A DNA stretch of 64,000 bases, taken from positions 65,186 through 129,185 of the forward strand of contig CAKRFU010000007.1 in NCBI GenBank assembly GCA_934320845.1. The letters run 5' to 3'. The notes below the pieces were generated by a model, which was given only the letters and a program-made list of their open reading frames with translations, did no database searches and was not told the DNA's origin. The position numbers and the translations under genes are program-made. Below are positions 9,313 through 18,601 of this stretch, one piece after another (the first letter of the stretch is position 1; every line of letters starts with the position of its first letter). Origin of the DNA: an uncultured Lachnospiraceae bacterium (lineage in GTDB: Bacteria; Bacillota; Clostridia; Lachnospirales; Lachnospiraceae).

Positions 9313-10095
9313 TTATTTTTCATTTTGTTCTGCTTTTTTTGCAAGTTTTTCATAGTCAATATTTTCATAATCGGATAAATCAGCTTCAGCTTCTTCATCG
9401 TCACTTTCCTCACCGTTGTTATCTCTTTCAATCTGCAGGAATATCGGCTTTGCCATTCCACTTATTGTAAGAATAATACATACCGGACCAATTATTATTC
9501 CGATAAACTGTGTTGTACCCGACCACATGAATAATAAAATTTCAAAGGCGACAACCAAAAATATCAATATTGTTTTTTTAAAATATCTAAGTGCTATTGT
9601 AAATGAATTTCTTAATGTATTTACAACTGTATTTTCATATCTTCCCATAAGAGCATATGCATATACATAATGCGTAAACAGAAAAAATAATCCAAGAACA
9701 AACACTATCAAAAACATTATATTTGAATCTTTGACATTGTGATAAAGCTGGAAATCAAGATACAATGCATATATTGCAAATGTCTGTATTATACCTGCCA
9801 TACCGCCTTTAAAAAAGCTTGTCTTGAACTCTTTGAAAAAAGGTTTAAATATATAACCTTCTTCATCATCGACCATCTTTAATGTTATTGAAAATGCGGC
9901 TACCGATGCTGCCCCCATTGTAAAGGCTCCGATTATTCCACATGGAATCCAAAATAATCCCAACCATTTAGGAATCGTAAGAGCAAGTAACAGTGGCAGA
10001 CTACAGAAAAGCCATAAAAAATTAAGAACGATTACATCCACAAGTCTGGTGCCAAATTTGTACAATGGACTTTCAAAGAAACCATTTTTAAACAT
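9313..10095 (-). CDS. YesL-like (DUF624) membrane protein
   Basis: This is a 260-residue membrane protein of the DUF624/YesL family, which commonly sits beside LplA/B/C-type sugar transporters; its biochemical role is unknown. Five or six hydrophobic segments span residues 20-210. The family pattern is visible at the N-terminus (a short polar start, then LVDVIVLNFLWLFCSLPLL) and near residues 150-160 (NTLRNSFTIALRYF). An acidic tail (residues 225-250) is unlike the core. The start has AGGAGG 10 bp upstream. It lies between the permease and binding-protein genes. Confidence 0.8.
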   Translation of the reverse strand: MFKNGFFESPLYKFGTRLVDVIVLNFLWLFCSLPLLLALTIPKWLGLFWIPCGIIGAFTMGAASVAAFSITLKMVDDEEGYIFKPFFKEFKTSFFKGGMAGIIQTFAIYALYLDFQLYHNVKDSNIMFLIVFVLGLFFLFTHYVYAYALMGRYENTVVNTLRNSFTIALRYFKKTILIFLVVAFEILLFMWSGTTQFIGIIIGPVCIILTISGMAKPIFLQIERDNNGEESDDEEAEADLSDYENIDYEKLAKKAEQNEK

Positions 10096-10143
10096 ATTAA
10101 AATTTATCCTCCTATCTGACTATAAATTTTGCTTATATTTTTT

Positions 10144-10173
10144 AATGGGTGACCGCTTACGCAATCACCCATT
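10144..10173. other. Intercistronic hairpin
   Basis: A 9-bp perfect stem (AATGGGTGA with TCACCCATT, 12-nt loop) lies between the LplC-type permease and YesL-like genes. On the transcribed minus strand it is followed by A residues, not T, so it is more likely an RNA-stabilising or processing stem than a terminator. Confidence 0.5.
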
Positions 10174-10220
10174 TATAAAAACCATAATCAGATTATCAAA
10201 TTTTGATATAAAATGCAATA

Positions 10221-11189
10221 TCAACCCTTAACCGCACCAAGCATGATACCTTTCTCGAAATATCTCTGCATGAATGGATATACACAAAGGATAGGAATAA
10301 CTGATACCATTGAAATAGTATATTTAATAACCTTTGTATTCATAGCCTGCTCAATCGCAGTCTTAGCAGTAGAAGAATCTGCACCATTCATCAATGCACC
10401 AAGGTTTGATGACTGATTCAGGTAAATGTAAAGTCTGTGCTGTAATGTAAAGAGTTTAGCATTACCTGACATAAGAATAAGGGAATCCTGGAATGAGTTC
10501 CAATGTCCTACTGCACCGAAAATAGCGATTGTTGCAAGGATTGGTTTACTAAGAGGCCAAATAAGCTTTCTAAATACCATCATATATGAAGCACCATCGA
10601 TAAAAGCACTTTCCTCAAGTTCTGCCGGTATTGACTCTATATATGTCTTAACCAGGATAATATTATACGGAGCCACGATAGCAGGTATAATATATGCTGA
10701 GTAGTGATTTGTCATACCGAGCATTGCAAAGTTCATGTACCACGGAATAAGTCCTGCATTGAAATACATTGTGATAACGAGGAAACGATACCAGAAACTT
10801 CTGTGCCACATTTCCTGCTTTGTAACAATGTAACCGATAAATGCTGAAGCAACTACCATGAGTGCAGTACCAAGAATAGTTCTTGTTACAGAAACAATAA
10901 ATGCTGAACCAAGGTCTCCTACATCTTTAAGAGCAAGATAATTCTGGATATTAAATCCCTTTGGCCAGAAGTTTACGATACCTCTCTGTACATAATCGTT
11001 TCTGGATACTGTATTTACAAACAGATACCAGAATGGGAATATACATGTTATTGTAAACAATGTAAAGAACAAATAGTTGCAAATGTTGAATACTATATCA
11101 CCAGGCGTAAGACGATATTTTCTTTTATGCTTCTTTTCGTATTCTCTTTCTCTCTTAGCATCTTCTTTTTCCTGTTTTGTCATTGCCAT
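10221..11189 (-). CDS. Carbohydrate ABC transporter permease, LplC type
   Basis: This 322-residue inner-membrane permease has six hydrophobic segments and the coupling loop that contacts the ATPase (EESAFIDGASYMMVFRKLIW, near residues 198-217), the EAA motif of binding-protein-dependent permeases. A long Lys/Arg/Glu-rich cytoplasmic start of about 30 residues precedes the first span. The start has GGAGGTGA 7 bp upstream. It is 14 bp downstream of the LplB-type permease gene, so the two are co-transcribed and make a heterodimer. The substrate is probably an oligosaccharide. Confidence 0.92.
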   Translation of the reverse strand: MAMTKQEKEDAKREREYEKKHKRKYRLTPGDIVFNICNYLFFTLFTITCIFPFWYLFVNTVSRNDYVQRGIVNFWPKGFNIQNYLALKDVGDLGSAFIVSVTRTILGTALMVVASAFIGYIVTKQEMWHRSFWYRFLVITMYFNAGLIPWYMNFAMLGMTNHYSAYIIPAIVAPYNIILVKTYIESIPAELEESAFIDGASYMMVFRKLIWPLSKPILATIAIFGAVGHWNSFQDSLILMSGNAKLFTLQHRLYIYLNQSSNLGALMNGADSSTAKTAIEQAMNTKVIKYTISMVSVIPILCVYPFMQRYFEKGIMLGAVKG

Positions 11190-11203
11190 ATCGTACTCAC
11201 CTC

Positions 11204-12667
11204 CTATATAATACTCTCGCCACGAAGCAGCTTAGATGCTCCATTGGCAGCAAACAACAATACTACTGATATTACTGATTTAAACATACCTACAACCGTT
11301 GACAACGGAATACTTCCGCTGCTTCCCATACCTAACTGGTATACATAAAGGTCAAGTACTCTAAGTGACTGTGCATTCTGTGCAGTTGAGAAGCAGAGGT
11401 ACTGGTCAAGACCGTTTGTAAGGATGTTTGCAATTGACATAAGTAAAAGTACGAAGAATGTTGGTAAAAGTCCCGGAAGTGTTACATGCCACATTTTCTG
11501 GAATCTTCCCGCTCCATCAACCGTCGCCGCCTCGTAAAGACTCTGATCAATTCCTGAAATACCGGCTATATAGATGATAGCTGACCATCCGACACCCTTC
11601 CATGTGCCCCAGCCCCACATCTTAAGCCACATATGTGAATTACCTAACAGGTAGTTATGACCTTTTGCATCAGCTGCAAGCATACCAAACTCTCTCATAA
11701 ATGTATTGATGAATCCGTCTGTAGAGAAGATAGCAATAGCGATAGCATAAACAAGTACCCAGCTTATGAAGTTAGGAATTGTTGTAAATGTCTGTACAAA
11801 TCTACGGAATCTTAAACTCTTGATTTCACAAAGGAATACGGCAAACATCATTGGTACCCAGCTTGTAAGTACATTTAAAGCACTAAGACCGAGTGTGTTC
11901 TTCATAACGTTTACAAGGTCACGTCTTGTAGCTGCATTCTTAAATAAGTATGTAAACCACTTAAATCCTACAAAGTTACTCATTGATAAAGTTCCACCGG
12001 CTTTGTAATCAAAGAATGCATATCTCCAGCCCCAAAGTGGTAAGTAACAGAATACAAATGCAAGTGCTGCAAATGGAAGGAACATAAGAAAAAGCTTATA
12101 CTTTGATTCCATTTCATACTTGTCTGCCTTGTCCGCCTTAGGAAGTCCAAACATAAGAACAAGTGTTGTAATAAGTAGAAGAGCTGCAAATACTATGTAT
12201 AAAATCATTCCGCTTGGGAACATAGGTTTCACTCTTCTTACATTATCACTGCCCTGAATCATATTGTAACTTACATAACAAAGAACAATACCTACTATCT
12301 GAACTACTGAACCTGCAAGTGAGAAAATAAGTCCGAATCTCTGCAATTTGAGATTTCCCAATGACATACATCCACCTGCAATAGCAAGTATTATACCCAC
12401 TATCAATAAAAGTGAACCTATAAATACAATAACAAATACACTTTCATCAACCCATCCCATACGCAGTGCTCTGCTTGCACCATCGGTAAGACTTGAGTAT
12501 GAGACACCAGATGTAAACAATGAAATAGTTCCATCAATCAGTTTAGTAACTCTCGATGGACTAAATGCCGGAAAGAATGCTGCGACTATAGCTAATATGA
12601 TAACTAATCTCTGTACCACAAAAACATAGCCTAAAGCACCTCTCCTCTCTTTTTTTTCTTCTTTCAT
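11204..12667 (-). CDS. Carbohydrate ABC transporter permease, LplB type, with N-terminal membrane extension
   Basis: This 487-residue permease pairs with the LplC-type permease. The C-terminal 300 residues are the normal LplB core: FCYLPLWGWRYAFFDYKAG near residue 205 starts the core, and the coupling loop is EAATVDGAGRFQKMWHVTLP near 381-400. The first 190 residues are additional and hold about four hydrophobic segments, so the protein is much longer than the usual 300-320 residues. The start follows GGAGG at 5 bp. It heads the transport operon, with about 310 bp upstream. Confidence 0.9.
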   Translation of the reverse strand: MKEEKKERRGALGYVFVVQRLVIILAIVAAFFPAFSPSRVTKLIDGTISLFTSGVSYSSLTDGASRALRMGWVDESVFVIVFIGSLLLIVGIILAIAGGCMSLGNLKLQRFGLIFSLAGSVVQIVGIVLCYVSYNMIQGSDNVRRVKPMFPSGMILYIVFAALLLITTLVLMFGLPKADKADKYEMESKYKLFLMFLPFAALAFVFCYLPLWGWRYAFFDYKAGGTLSMSNFVGFKWFTYLFKNAATRRDLVNVMKNTLGLSALNVLTSWVPMMFAVFLCEIKSLRFRRFVQTFTTIPNFISWVLVYAIAIAIFSTDGFINTFMREFGMLAADAKGHNYLLGNSHMWLKMWGWGTWKGVGWSAIIYIAGISGIDQSLYEAATVDGAGRFQKMWHVTLPGLLPTFFVLLLMSIANILTNGLDQYLCFSTAQNAQSLRVLDLYVYQLGMGSSGSIPLSTVVGMFKSVISVVLLFAANGASKLLRGESII

Positions 12668-12882
12668 AATGACCTCCTAAATCATAATTGGATAATCTTT
12701 CGGTTGTAAAAACCTTTATATTTTATTTAACCTTCTTCTTGTGATAATTATATAAATATAAGTTTTAAAATACTACCACAAATTATTGACCGAAAATACA
12801 TTTATTTTTCATACAACTTTAACATTAATTAATAATGTGCATGTAAAATTTATTTTTCATACATAATTTTTTCGACATAAAC

Positions 12883-12922
12883 TAAAAGACTGCCATGCTC
12901 AAAAACACGACAGTCTTTTTAT
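12883..12922 (-). terminator. Intrinsic terminator after the secreted anchored-protein gene
   Basis: A stem of AAAAGACTG with CAGTCTTTT, extended by CATG/CGTG pairing, is flanked by A and T tracts, so it can work in both directions. It lies 56 bp past the stop codon of the minus-strand gene. The remaining bases between 12668 and 12977 are A/T-rich and hold the untranslated leader of the LplB-type gene; no further feature was recognised. Confidence 0.8.
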
Positions 12923-12977
12923 TTAAACATTTATTATCTTTTTCAATAAATATTCGAATAGTCAATTTATCTTTTTA

Positions 12978-13856
12978 TTAATTTTTCTTTTTCTTAACAA
13001 ATACTACAACCCCGGCTACAACAACTACTGCGATAACAACAACTACTGCTACAGTGCCTGTTGATGAACCTGAATCAGAATCAGTATTGCTTGTACTTGT
13101 AGTTCCTGAACTTGAAGCTACTGAACTGCTTGTATCTGCTGCCGGAGTAGCCTCTACTGCATCAGGATTGTCCTTGTTGAATCCACTGATTGTAAATGTA
13201 ATATTAATGCTATCCTTTGGTGTTAATATTGATGGATTTTCGTATCCTTCATTCTGATATGTATTTACACAATCAAACTGATAAAGTTTAAGAAGCTTTG
13301 TATCCTCATTTATATATGGGTCACCTGAGAATGCTTCTTTTCCGTCAATTGACATCTTTACATCAGTAACTTTAACTGTTCCATCTTCTACTGCACTAAG
13401 TGGAATATCTGTTGATGCATAGATAAGTGAAATAACATTGTTTGTTCCATCTACGTCAGGAAGTGCGCCATTAAGTCCTGTCACACCGATAGTATATGTT
13501 CCGTTTCCTGTGATTTCTGCATCAGTAACAGTAGTTCCTTCAAGCTGCTCTACACCATTGTCTCCTGATTTAAGTAATCCGTTATAATTTAAATTCTTAA
13601 TATCTGAACCGTCACGTCCTGTTTTTGGGTTGAACCATTGATCACGGAAAATCCATGTAGTTGTCTGCTGGAAACCTAAATATGCGTGATATGTTCCATC
13701 CGGATCAAATTTTGCCTTTCCTGCTTTTATTCCTGCCTTTGTAGACTGTGGCTTTGTTGCCGCATCTGCTGTATTAGGTACCGCACTTACAGTAAGTGCC
13801 ATTGCAAGAGCGCATCCTGCGATAGCTGCTGAAATTTTTCTTAAAGATTTTCTCAT
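12978..13856 (-). CDS. Secreted, membrane-anchored protein of unknown function
   Basis: This 292-residue protein has a signal peptide (cleavage near Ala32, after AVPNTADA), a beta-rich, Asp/Thr/Gly-rich body of about 190 residues, a Ser/Thr-rich linker (residues 236-260) and a C-terminal hydrophobic span ending in Lys-Lys-Lys-Lys-Asn. There is no LPXTG sortase motif, so the protein is anchored by the span itself. The aromatic-rich body (TTTWIFRDQWFNP) is compatible with a carbohydrate-binding jelly roll, but I do not recognise a family. It lies between the histidine kinase and the sugar permeases, which suggests a role in glycan capture or sensing. Confidence 0.8.
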   Translation of the reverse strand: MRKSLRKISAAIAGCALAMALTVSAVPNTADAATKPQSTKAGIKAGKAKFDPDGTYHAYLGFQQTTTWIFRDQWFNPKTGRDGSDIKNLNYNGLLKSGDNGVEQLEGTTVTDAEITGNGTYTIGVTGLNGALPDVDGTNNVISLIYASTDIPLSAVEDGTVKVTDVKMSIDGKEAFSGDPYINEDTKLLKLYQFDCVNTYQNEGYENPSILTPKDSINITFTISGFNKDNPDAVEATPAADTSSSVASSSGTTSTSNTDSDSGSSTGTVAVVVVIAVVVVAGVVVFVKKKKN

Positions 13857-13939
13857 ATTAAATCTTCCTCCTATACTTTCTTTTAATATCCGACGACGAT
13901 TTCAATCAAAAACAGACTTCGCCGACTTACCAATACTTT

Positions 13940-13968
13940 ATCTTAATTCTAGGGGTAAACATTGTAAA
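13940..13968 (-). promoter_or_regulatory. Predicted promoter of the secreted anchored-protein gene
   Basis: On the minus strand a TTTACA -35 box (13968-13963) and a TAAGAT -10 box (13945-13940) are separated by exactly 17 bp. The left arm of a 16-bp inverted repeat fills the spacer, so a bound regulator would compete with RNA polymerase. Confidence 0.55.
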
Positions 13969-14009
13969 ATAAAACCATATTTTTTTTGACATATTTACCC
14001 CTAGAATTA
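13944..14009. repeat. 16-bp perfect inverted repeat with 34-bp spacer
   Basis: TAATTCTAGGGGTAAA at 13944-13959 is repeated in inverse orientation at 13994-14009 without a mismatch. One arm lies inside the predicted promoter above. The arms may be paired operators. In the transcript of the upstream kinase gene they could also form a long stem, but no T-run follows. Confidence 0.85.
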
Positions 14010-14036
14010 GTTAATATAATTATTTTTTAATGTAAT

Positions 14037-15854
14037 CTACTCTTCCTTAAAAAGCAATGGCATACGAATCGTTATCTTTGTTCCGGCTTTCTTTTTACTG
14101 TCAACCGTAACCCCATACTGTTCACCATATTGAAGTTTAAGTCTCTGATTTACATTGCTCACCCCTATATGGCCTTTTTCTGCCGCCTCTCCCGAATTTA
14201 TGGCATATCTTAGTTTTCCAAGTTCATAATAATCCATCCCGACACCATCATCTTCAACAGTAACAACTATAACTCCCATATCCCTGCTCACATGAACCGT
14301 AAGATTTCCGCCATCTTCACTTGATTCAAGTCCGTGAACAAATGCATTTTCAACAAACGGCTGAATTATAAGAGGAAGTACCTTCGCATCCATCTCGACA
14401 TTTTCATCAACTATTACCTGCGAATGTATTCTGTCTCCAAATCTGTAATTCTGAATTTTAAGGTAATATTCGATAAGCTGAACCTCCGATTTAAGAGTCA
14501 CTTTCTTATCACTAACCTGAATATTTCTCCTCATTATTTTAGCAAGCATTTTTACAAGTTCTTCTATCTCAGGTTCCTTATTTATCTTTGCCTTCATTCT
14601 TATCGTTTCAAGAGTATTATATAAGAAATGTGGATTTATCTGGCTTGCAAGCATCTTAAATTCCACCTCACGCTGTTTTGTGTGAATTTTTTCTTTCTGA
14701 ACCTGCTCATCAACAACTCTCTGCATAAGTGCCTTATTATCATCCATCATTTTTTCCAATTCTTTATATAGTTCGGCAATTTCATCCTCTCCTAATATTT
14801 CAGTAACCTTATCATACTCACCTATCGCAACATAATGCATCTGTTTCCTTAAAAGTTCCATTCTGTTTGCATACATTTTTGAGAAAACAAGAATCAGAAT
14901 TACCGATGCAAAAAGTCCCGCTATAACTGCCGTATAACTCTTCAGACTGTTCATATATAAATTCGAAGTAAGATCCTGATATCTCTCAATTGTTGCAAAT
15001 GTATAATGAGGCGAACTTTCACCTTCAAGCCTGTTAACCATAGGATAAATTTTGTTATATACAAGCAGATAATCCTCAACAACCTCGGTAATTCTTCCTG
15101 CAAATTCATGATTTTTCATTTTTTTCAATTTTTTTGAGAGAAACGGTGTATCCGCCTCCATTGAAAAATTTGTGTAAATCGTATCTGTATCGTTAAATAA
15201 TAGTATAGTATGCATTGAACGCTCAGTAATTGTATTCACGATAAAATCATTTTGAAGCTGCACACAAAGTATACCGACAATAGTTCCATAATCATTCTTT
15301 ATCGCCCTTGTAACCTGCATATGATTCTGCTTTGTTGTCCTGCACCTTCCATAATTCCAGCACACCTCTCCATCCCTCTCTATTGTAGGTTTATACCAGC
15401 TTTCCGACTTGACGGCATCCCCAAGATAAAAGAAATACTTGTTTGCACTTATAGGTTTATTATCCACAAATATTTTTATATCTGATATTTCTCTTTTATA
15501 ATAACTAAGATATCTGTCTATTATACCAAGTTTTTCATTACAGTCATCCTCAAATTCCGATATACTTTCGTATTTCTTTCCTGTAATTTCGTTCACTTCA
15601 TAATTTCCATACAATTCATCGCATACATCAAGTGCGACAGCCATAGAATCCCTAATCTGATTTTTGACAATTTCTATTTCACTTTTCTGTGTGTTTTTAT
15701 TCAGACTTATCATGTTTGCCTGATTTTTGGCATTTGTATACAAGCTTGCACTTATAAACGGAATCATCCCGCCAACAACATATATAAGTATCATCCTGTG
15801 ATGTAATCTTAATCCGCCCTTTATTTTGTTTCTGACTCTATCAAATATTTTCAT
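14037..15854 (-). CDS. Sensor histidine kinase, YesM (LytS-like) type
   Basis: This 605-residue membrane kinase senses an outside signal and phosphorylates a response regulator. A membrane span at 20-40, an extracellular domain of about 260 residues, a second span near 303-325 and a HAMP-like segment lead to the His_kinase domain. The phospho-acceptor His is in SQINPHFLYNTLE, near residue 410. The ATP-binding domain shows IIQPFVENAFVHGLE and the G-box DDGVGMD. Kinases of this family usually sit beside an AraC-type response regulator and control adjacent sugar transporters; no regulator gene is present here. AGGA lies 7 bp before the start. It is upstream of, and probably controls, the neighbouring uptake genes. 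Confidence 0.93.
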   Translation of the reverse strand: MKIFDRVRNKIKGGLRLHHRMILIYVVGGMIPFISASLYTNAKNQANMISLNKNTQKSEIEIVKNQIRDSMAVALDVCDELYGNYEVNEITGKKYESISEFEDDCNEKLGIIDRYLSYYKREISDIKIFVDNKPISANKYFFYLGDAVKSESWYKPTIERDGEVCWNYGRCRTTKQNHMQVTRAIKNDYGTIVGILCVQLQNDFIVNTITERSMHTILLFNDTDTIYTNFSMEADTPFLSKKLKKMKNHEFAGRITEVVEDYLLVYNKIYPMVNRLEGESSPHYTFATIERYQDLTSNLYMNSLKSYTAVIAGLFASVILILVFSKMYANRMELLRKQMHYVAIGEYDKVTEILGEDEIAELYKELEKMMDDNKALMQRVVDEQVQKEKIHTKQREVEFKMLASQINPHFLYNTLETIRMKAKINKEPEIEELVKMLAKIMRRNIQVSDKKVTLKSEVQLIEYYLKIQNYRFGDRIHSQVIVDENVEMDAKVLPLIIQPFVENAFVHGLESSEDGGNLTVHVSRDMGVIVVTVEDDGVGMDYYELGKLRYAINSGEAAEKGHIGVSNVNQRLKLQYGEQYGVTVDSKKKAGTKITIRMPLLFKEE

Positions 15855-16073
15855 CTGTCTGTCCTTTACCGTTTTTATGACCTAATATTGTCACTTTTTT
15901 ACATTATAGTAATTCAGAAAAATATGTGCGTCAAGATTTGCTTTTCTAATATATTTATATTATGATGCAATTGTCAAAAGCAATGTAGCAATCCGTGGCA
16001 TCAGCAGAGATAATGATGATAAGTATAATTGGGAAATATCCGATAATCATACATCGGAAGAATGGAGAGTTAA

Positions 16074-18506
16074 ATGTTTAAAAAAAATAAATTTTTGATA
16101 TTCTTTGAAATCGTATGTGCTGTTTCAATATGTCTTTTTGCTGCCAGAATATTAAAAACCAAGGCAGCTTCGGCTTACAGCACTTCCTTGTCATTTTTTT
16201 CAGATGACAATAGCGCCCCGGAACCATCTGCCACACCCGAATTTAACGGTATGGTAACTTCGTCCCGCACAACTGCTGCCACCTCGTCAGCAATAACAAT
16301 TGAATGGGACTCCGTAGAAGATGCTGATGGATACTGTCTGGCACTTACATACAACAATCAGACAACAACACTTGATACGGAGAACACTTCCTATGAAATA
16401 AAAGAACTCAGTCCGGCGACAATTGTCACATACAACTTGACATGTTACAAAAAAAATATACTCGGACAAAAGCAGTACGGAACTGTCTCACAGGAATTTA
16501 AGACCTGCTCATCAGTCACAAAAGTCACAGGTATTGCTTTAGCTGACAGACTGACGGCTGCTGACGGCAACGGTCAAATCACTTTGGTCTGGGATACTCT
16601 CGGCAACGCATCGTATAAGGTATATTATAAACCAAAAGAAAATTCCGAGTTTGTACTTTCCGGTCTGTCAACATCAAATTCATACACTGTCACAGGACTT
16701 AATGCCTCTGCCTACTACGATTTTTACGTTCAGGCTTATTGTCTTACGGAAGAAAATACCGGCGACGCATCAAATATTATTTCTGACGCAACTCTCCCTT
16801 CCATTGTTTCGGATTTCAAATCCGAGGTAGAGACAGAATCCCAGATTGAACTCTCATGGAATGAGAATGTAAGTGGCAATTATTACAACTTATACAGAAG
16901 TGTAAACGACGGTCCGTATGAGCTTCTTTTACAGACAACCGAAACTTCATACATTGACCTTAATCTTGACCCTGGTACCGTATGTTCATATCAGATTACA
17001 AGTGTCAGCGAAAACACTGGTCTTGAAAGTGCAAGAACAGGCGTACTTCGCTGTGCTTCACGACCAACTGCTGCCAGCGGTGTTGCCATAAGCGAGGAAA
17101 CAGCAGAGTCCATATCTATTACATGGGAAAAAAACAATACTGCTACCGGTTATCTTATATATAGAAAGAAAGGCTCAGGTTCATATGTCTATCTTACAAG
17201 CACAACCTCCATTTCGTATACGGATACAGGTCTTGACTCAGGTACCAATTACCGCTACAAACTGCTTACATATACAGACACCGCAAACCACCCTGCACTC
17301 AGCTATTCAAACGAAGCAAAAACTTCTACTCTGCCTGCAAAACTGACAGTTACGGGCAAAGCAGGCTTTGGAAAAGTAAGACTTTCGTGGCCTGCAACAA
17401 CCGGTGCACAGGGCTATTACATATATCAATTTATTGACGGCAATTATCAGCTCATTGACACACTTGAGGGAAAATCAAATGTTTCAAAGACATATGAAAA
17501 CATGACCGTAGGCACTTCATATATCTACAGTGTGTCAGCCTACAGAACTGCTTTTTCCCAAAGCTTTACCGGTGAAAACTCAGAACAGGTAACAGTAAAA
17601 CCTGTAAAAACAAAAAAGACTACCACAGTTCCAAGTTACTACAAAACAAAAAAGACTTTGCTTAACAGTGCTGCATGGTCTAAAGTAGCTTCGGTGAAAA
17701 AATATGCAAATTACAATAAATGCGTAACAATCCCCGGAATAAAATCTACAAATGTCGGCGGATTTGAAAGCACAAAAATGTGTCCTCAGGGAATAACTTT
17801 TGCAAAGAAATATCTGCTCATAACCGCCTATGACACATATTCTGAGGAAAAATCCGTCATTTACATAATGGATAAATATACAAGAAAACTTCTTTCCGTT
17901 GCCGTACTTCCAAACAAAACCCACGCCGGCGGTATATGTTTTGACGGCAGCACTGTATGGGTGACAAACGGTAAAAAAATAAGCGGCGTAGCCTTTTCCG
18001 ATATAAATCAGGCTGCCACTAAGAAAATGACCTACAAAGAAGTTACTTACGCAAAAACTTTTACAACCAATTATACCTGCTCATTTTTGACATATTACAA
18101 AAACCTTATATGGACAGGAGATTTTCAGTATACAAAAAACGGAACATTGAGAAGTTACTCGATTGTAAATCCAAATTCTGACACAAGTTCGTTAAAAGAA
18201 AAATCAAGTGTAACTATTCCTCCTGCCGTTCAGGGCTTGACATTTGCAACCGGGGGGAGACTTATTCTTTCAAGAGCATACGGTTACACAAATGAGCTTA
18301 ATATTTACAAACCGTCAAAAACAGGTACTGCTTCCATGAAGCTTGGCAAAAAACTCAAAACCGTTATTACACCGGCACTCAATGAAGGAATCGCCATAAA
18401 TGCAACTTACCTCTATGTAAACTTTGAATCTGCACTTCCAGGTTCACTTGCCTTAAATCATATGGATAGAGTTGTTGCATTCAAATTAAAATCAATATTA
18501 AAATAA
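16074..18506 (+). CDS. Secreted fibronectin type III repeat protein with C-terminal propeller-like region
   Basis: This 810-residue protein has an N-terminal signal or anchor (hydrophobic residues 8-26). At least four fibronectin type III-like modules of about 90 residues lie between residues 55 and 510, shown by repeats of SITIEWDSVEDADGY, ITLVWDTLGNASYKVYY, SITWEKNNTATGYLIYR and VRLSWPATTGAQGYYIY. The last 270 residues have no such modules and look like a beta-propeller (PQGITFAKKYLLITAYD, GGICFDGSTVWVTNG, LTYYKNLIWTGDF). There is no sortase signal. The start follows GGAG by 6 bp. It is probably a cell-surface protein; any enzyme activity is unknown. Confidence 0.85.
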   Translation: MFKKNKFLIFFEIVCAVSICLFAARILKTKAASAYSTSLSFFSDDNSAPEPSATPEFNGMVTSSRTTAATSSAITIEWDSVEDADGYCLALTYNNQTTTLDTENTSYEIKELSPATIVTYNLTCYKKNILGQKQYGTVSQEFKTCSSVTKVTGIALADRLTAADGNGQITLVWDTLGNASYKVYYKPKENSEFVLSGLSTSNSYTVTGLNASAYYDFYVQAYCLTEENTGDASNIISDATLPSIVSDFKSEVETESQIELSWNENVSGNYYNLYRSVNDGPYELLLQTTETSYIDLNLDPGTVCSYQITSVSENTGLESARTGVLRCASRPTAASGVAISEETAESISITWEKNNTATGYLIYRKKGSGSYVYLTSTTSISYTDTGLDSGTNYRYKLLTYTDTANHPALSYSNEAKTSTLPAKLTVTGKAGFGKVRLSWPATTGAQGYYIYQFIDGNYQLIDTLEGKSNVSKTYENMTVGTSYIYSVSAYRTAFSQSFTGENSEQVTVKPVKTKKTTTVPSYYKTKKTLLNSAAWSKVASVKKYANYNKCVTIPGIKSTNVGGFESTKMCPQGITFAKKYLLITAYDTYSEEKSVIYIMDKYTRKLLSVAVLPNKTHAGGICFDGSTVWVTNGKKISGVAFSDINQAATKKMTYKEVTYAKTFTTNYTCSFLTYYKNLIWTGDFQYTKNGTLRSYSIVNPNSDTSSLKEKSSVTIPPAVQGLTFATGGRLILSRAYGYTNELNIYKPSKTGTASMKLGKKLKTVITPALNEGIAINATYLYVNFESALPGSLALNHMDRVVAFKLKSILK

Positions 18507-18511
18507 AAAAC

Positions 18512-18557
18512 AAAAGGAAAGCATGTCCAATCAATGAAAAGCTTTCCTTTTATTTTC
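18512..18557 (+). terminator. Intrinsic terminator after the fibronectin-repeat gene
   Basis: An 11-bp stem (AAAAGGAAAGC with GCTTTCCTTTT, 18-nt loop) begins 6 bp after the stop codon and runs into T-rich sequence. The A-rich 5' side means it could also act on the convergent minus-strand gene. Confidence 0.85.
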
Positions 18558-18601
18558 TTTTTCAATTTTATCCATATGTATGAGAAATATTCAACCGCCT
18601 G

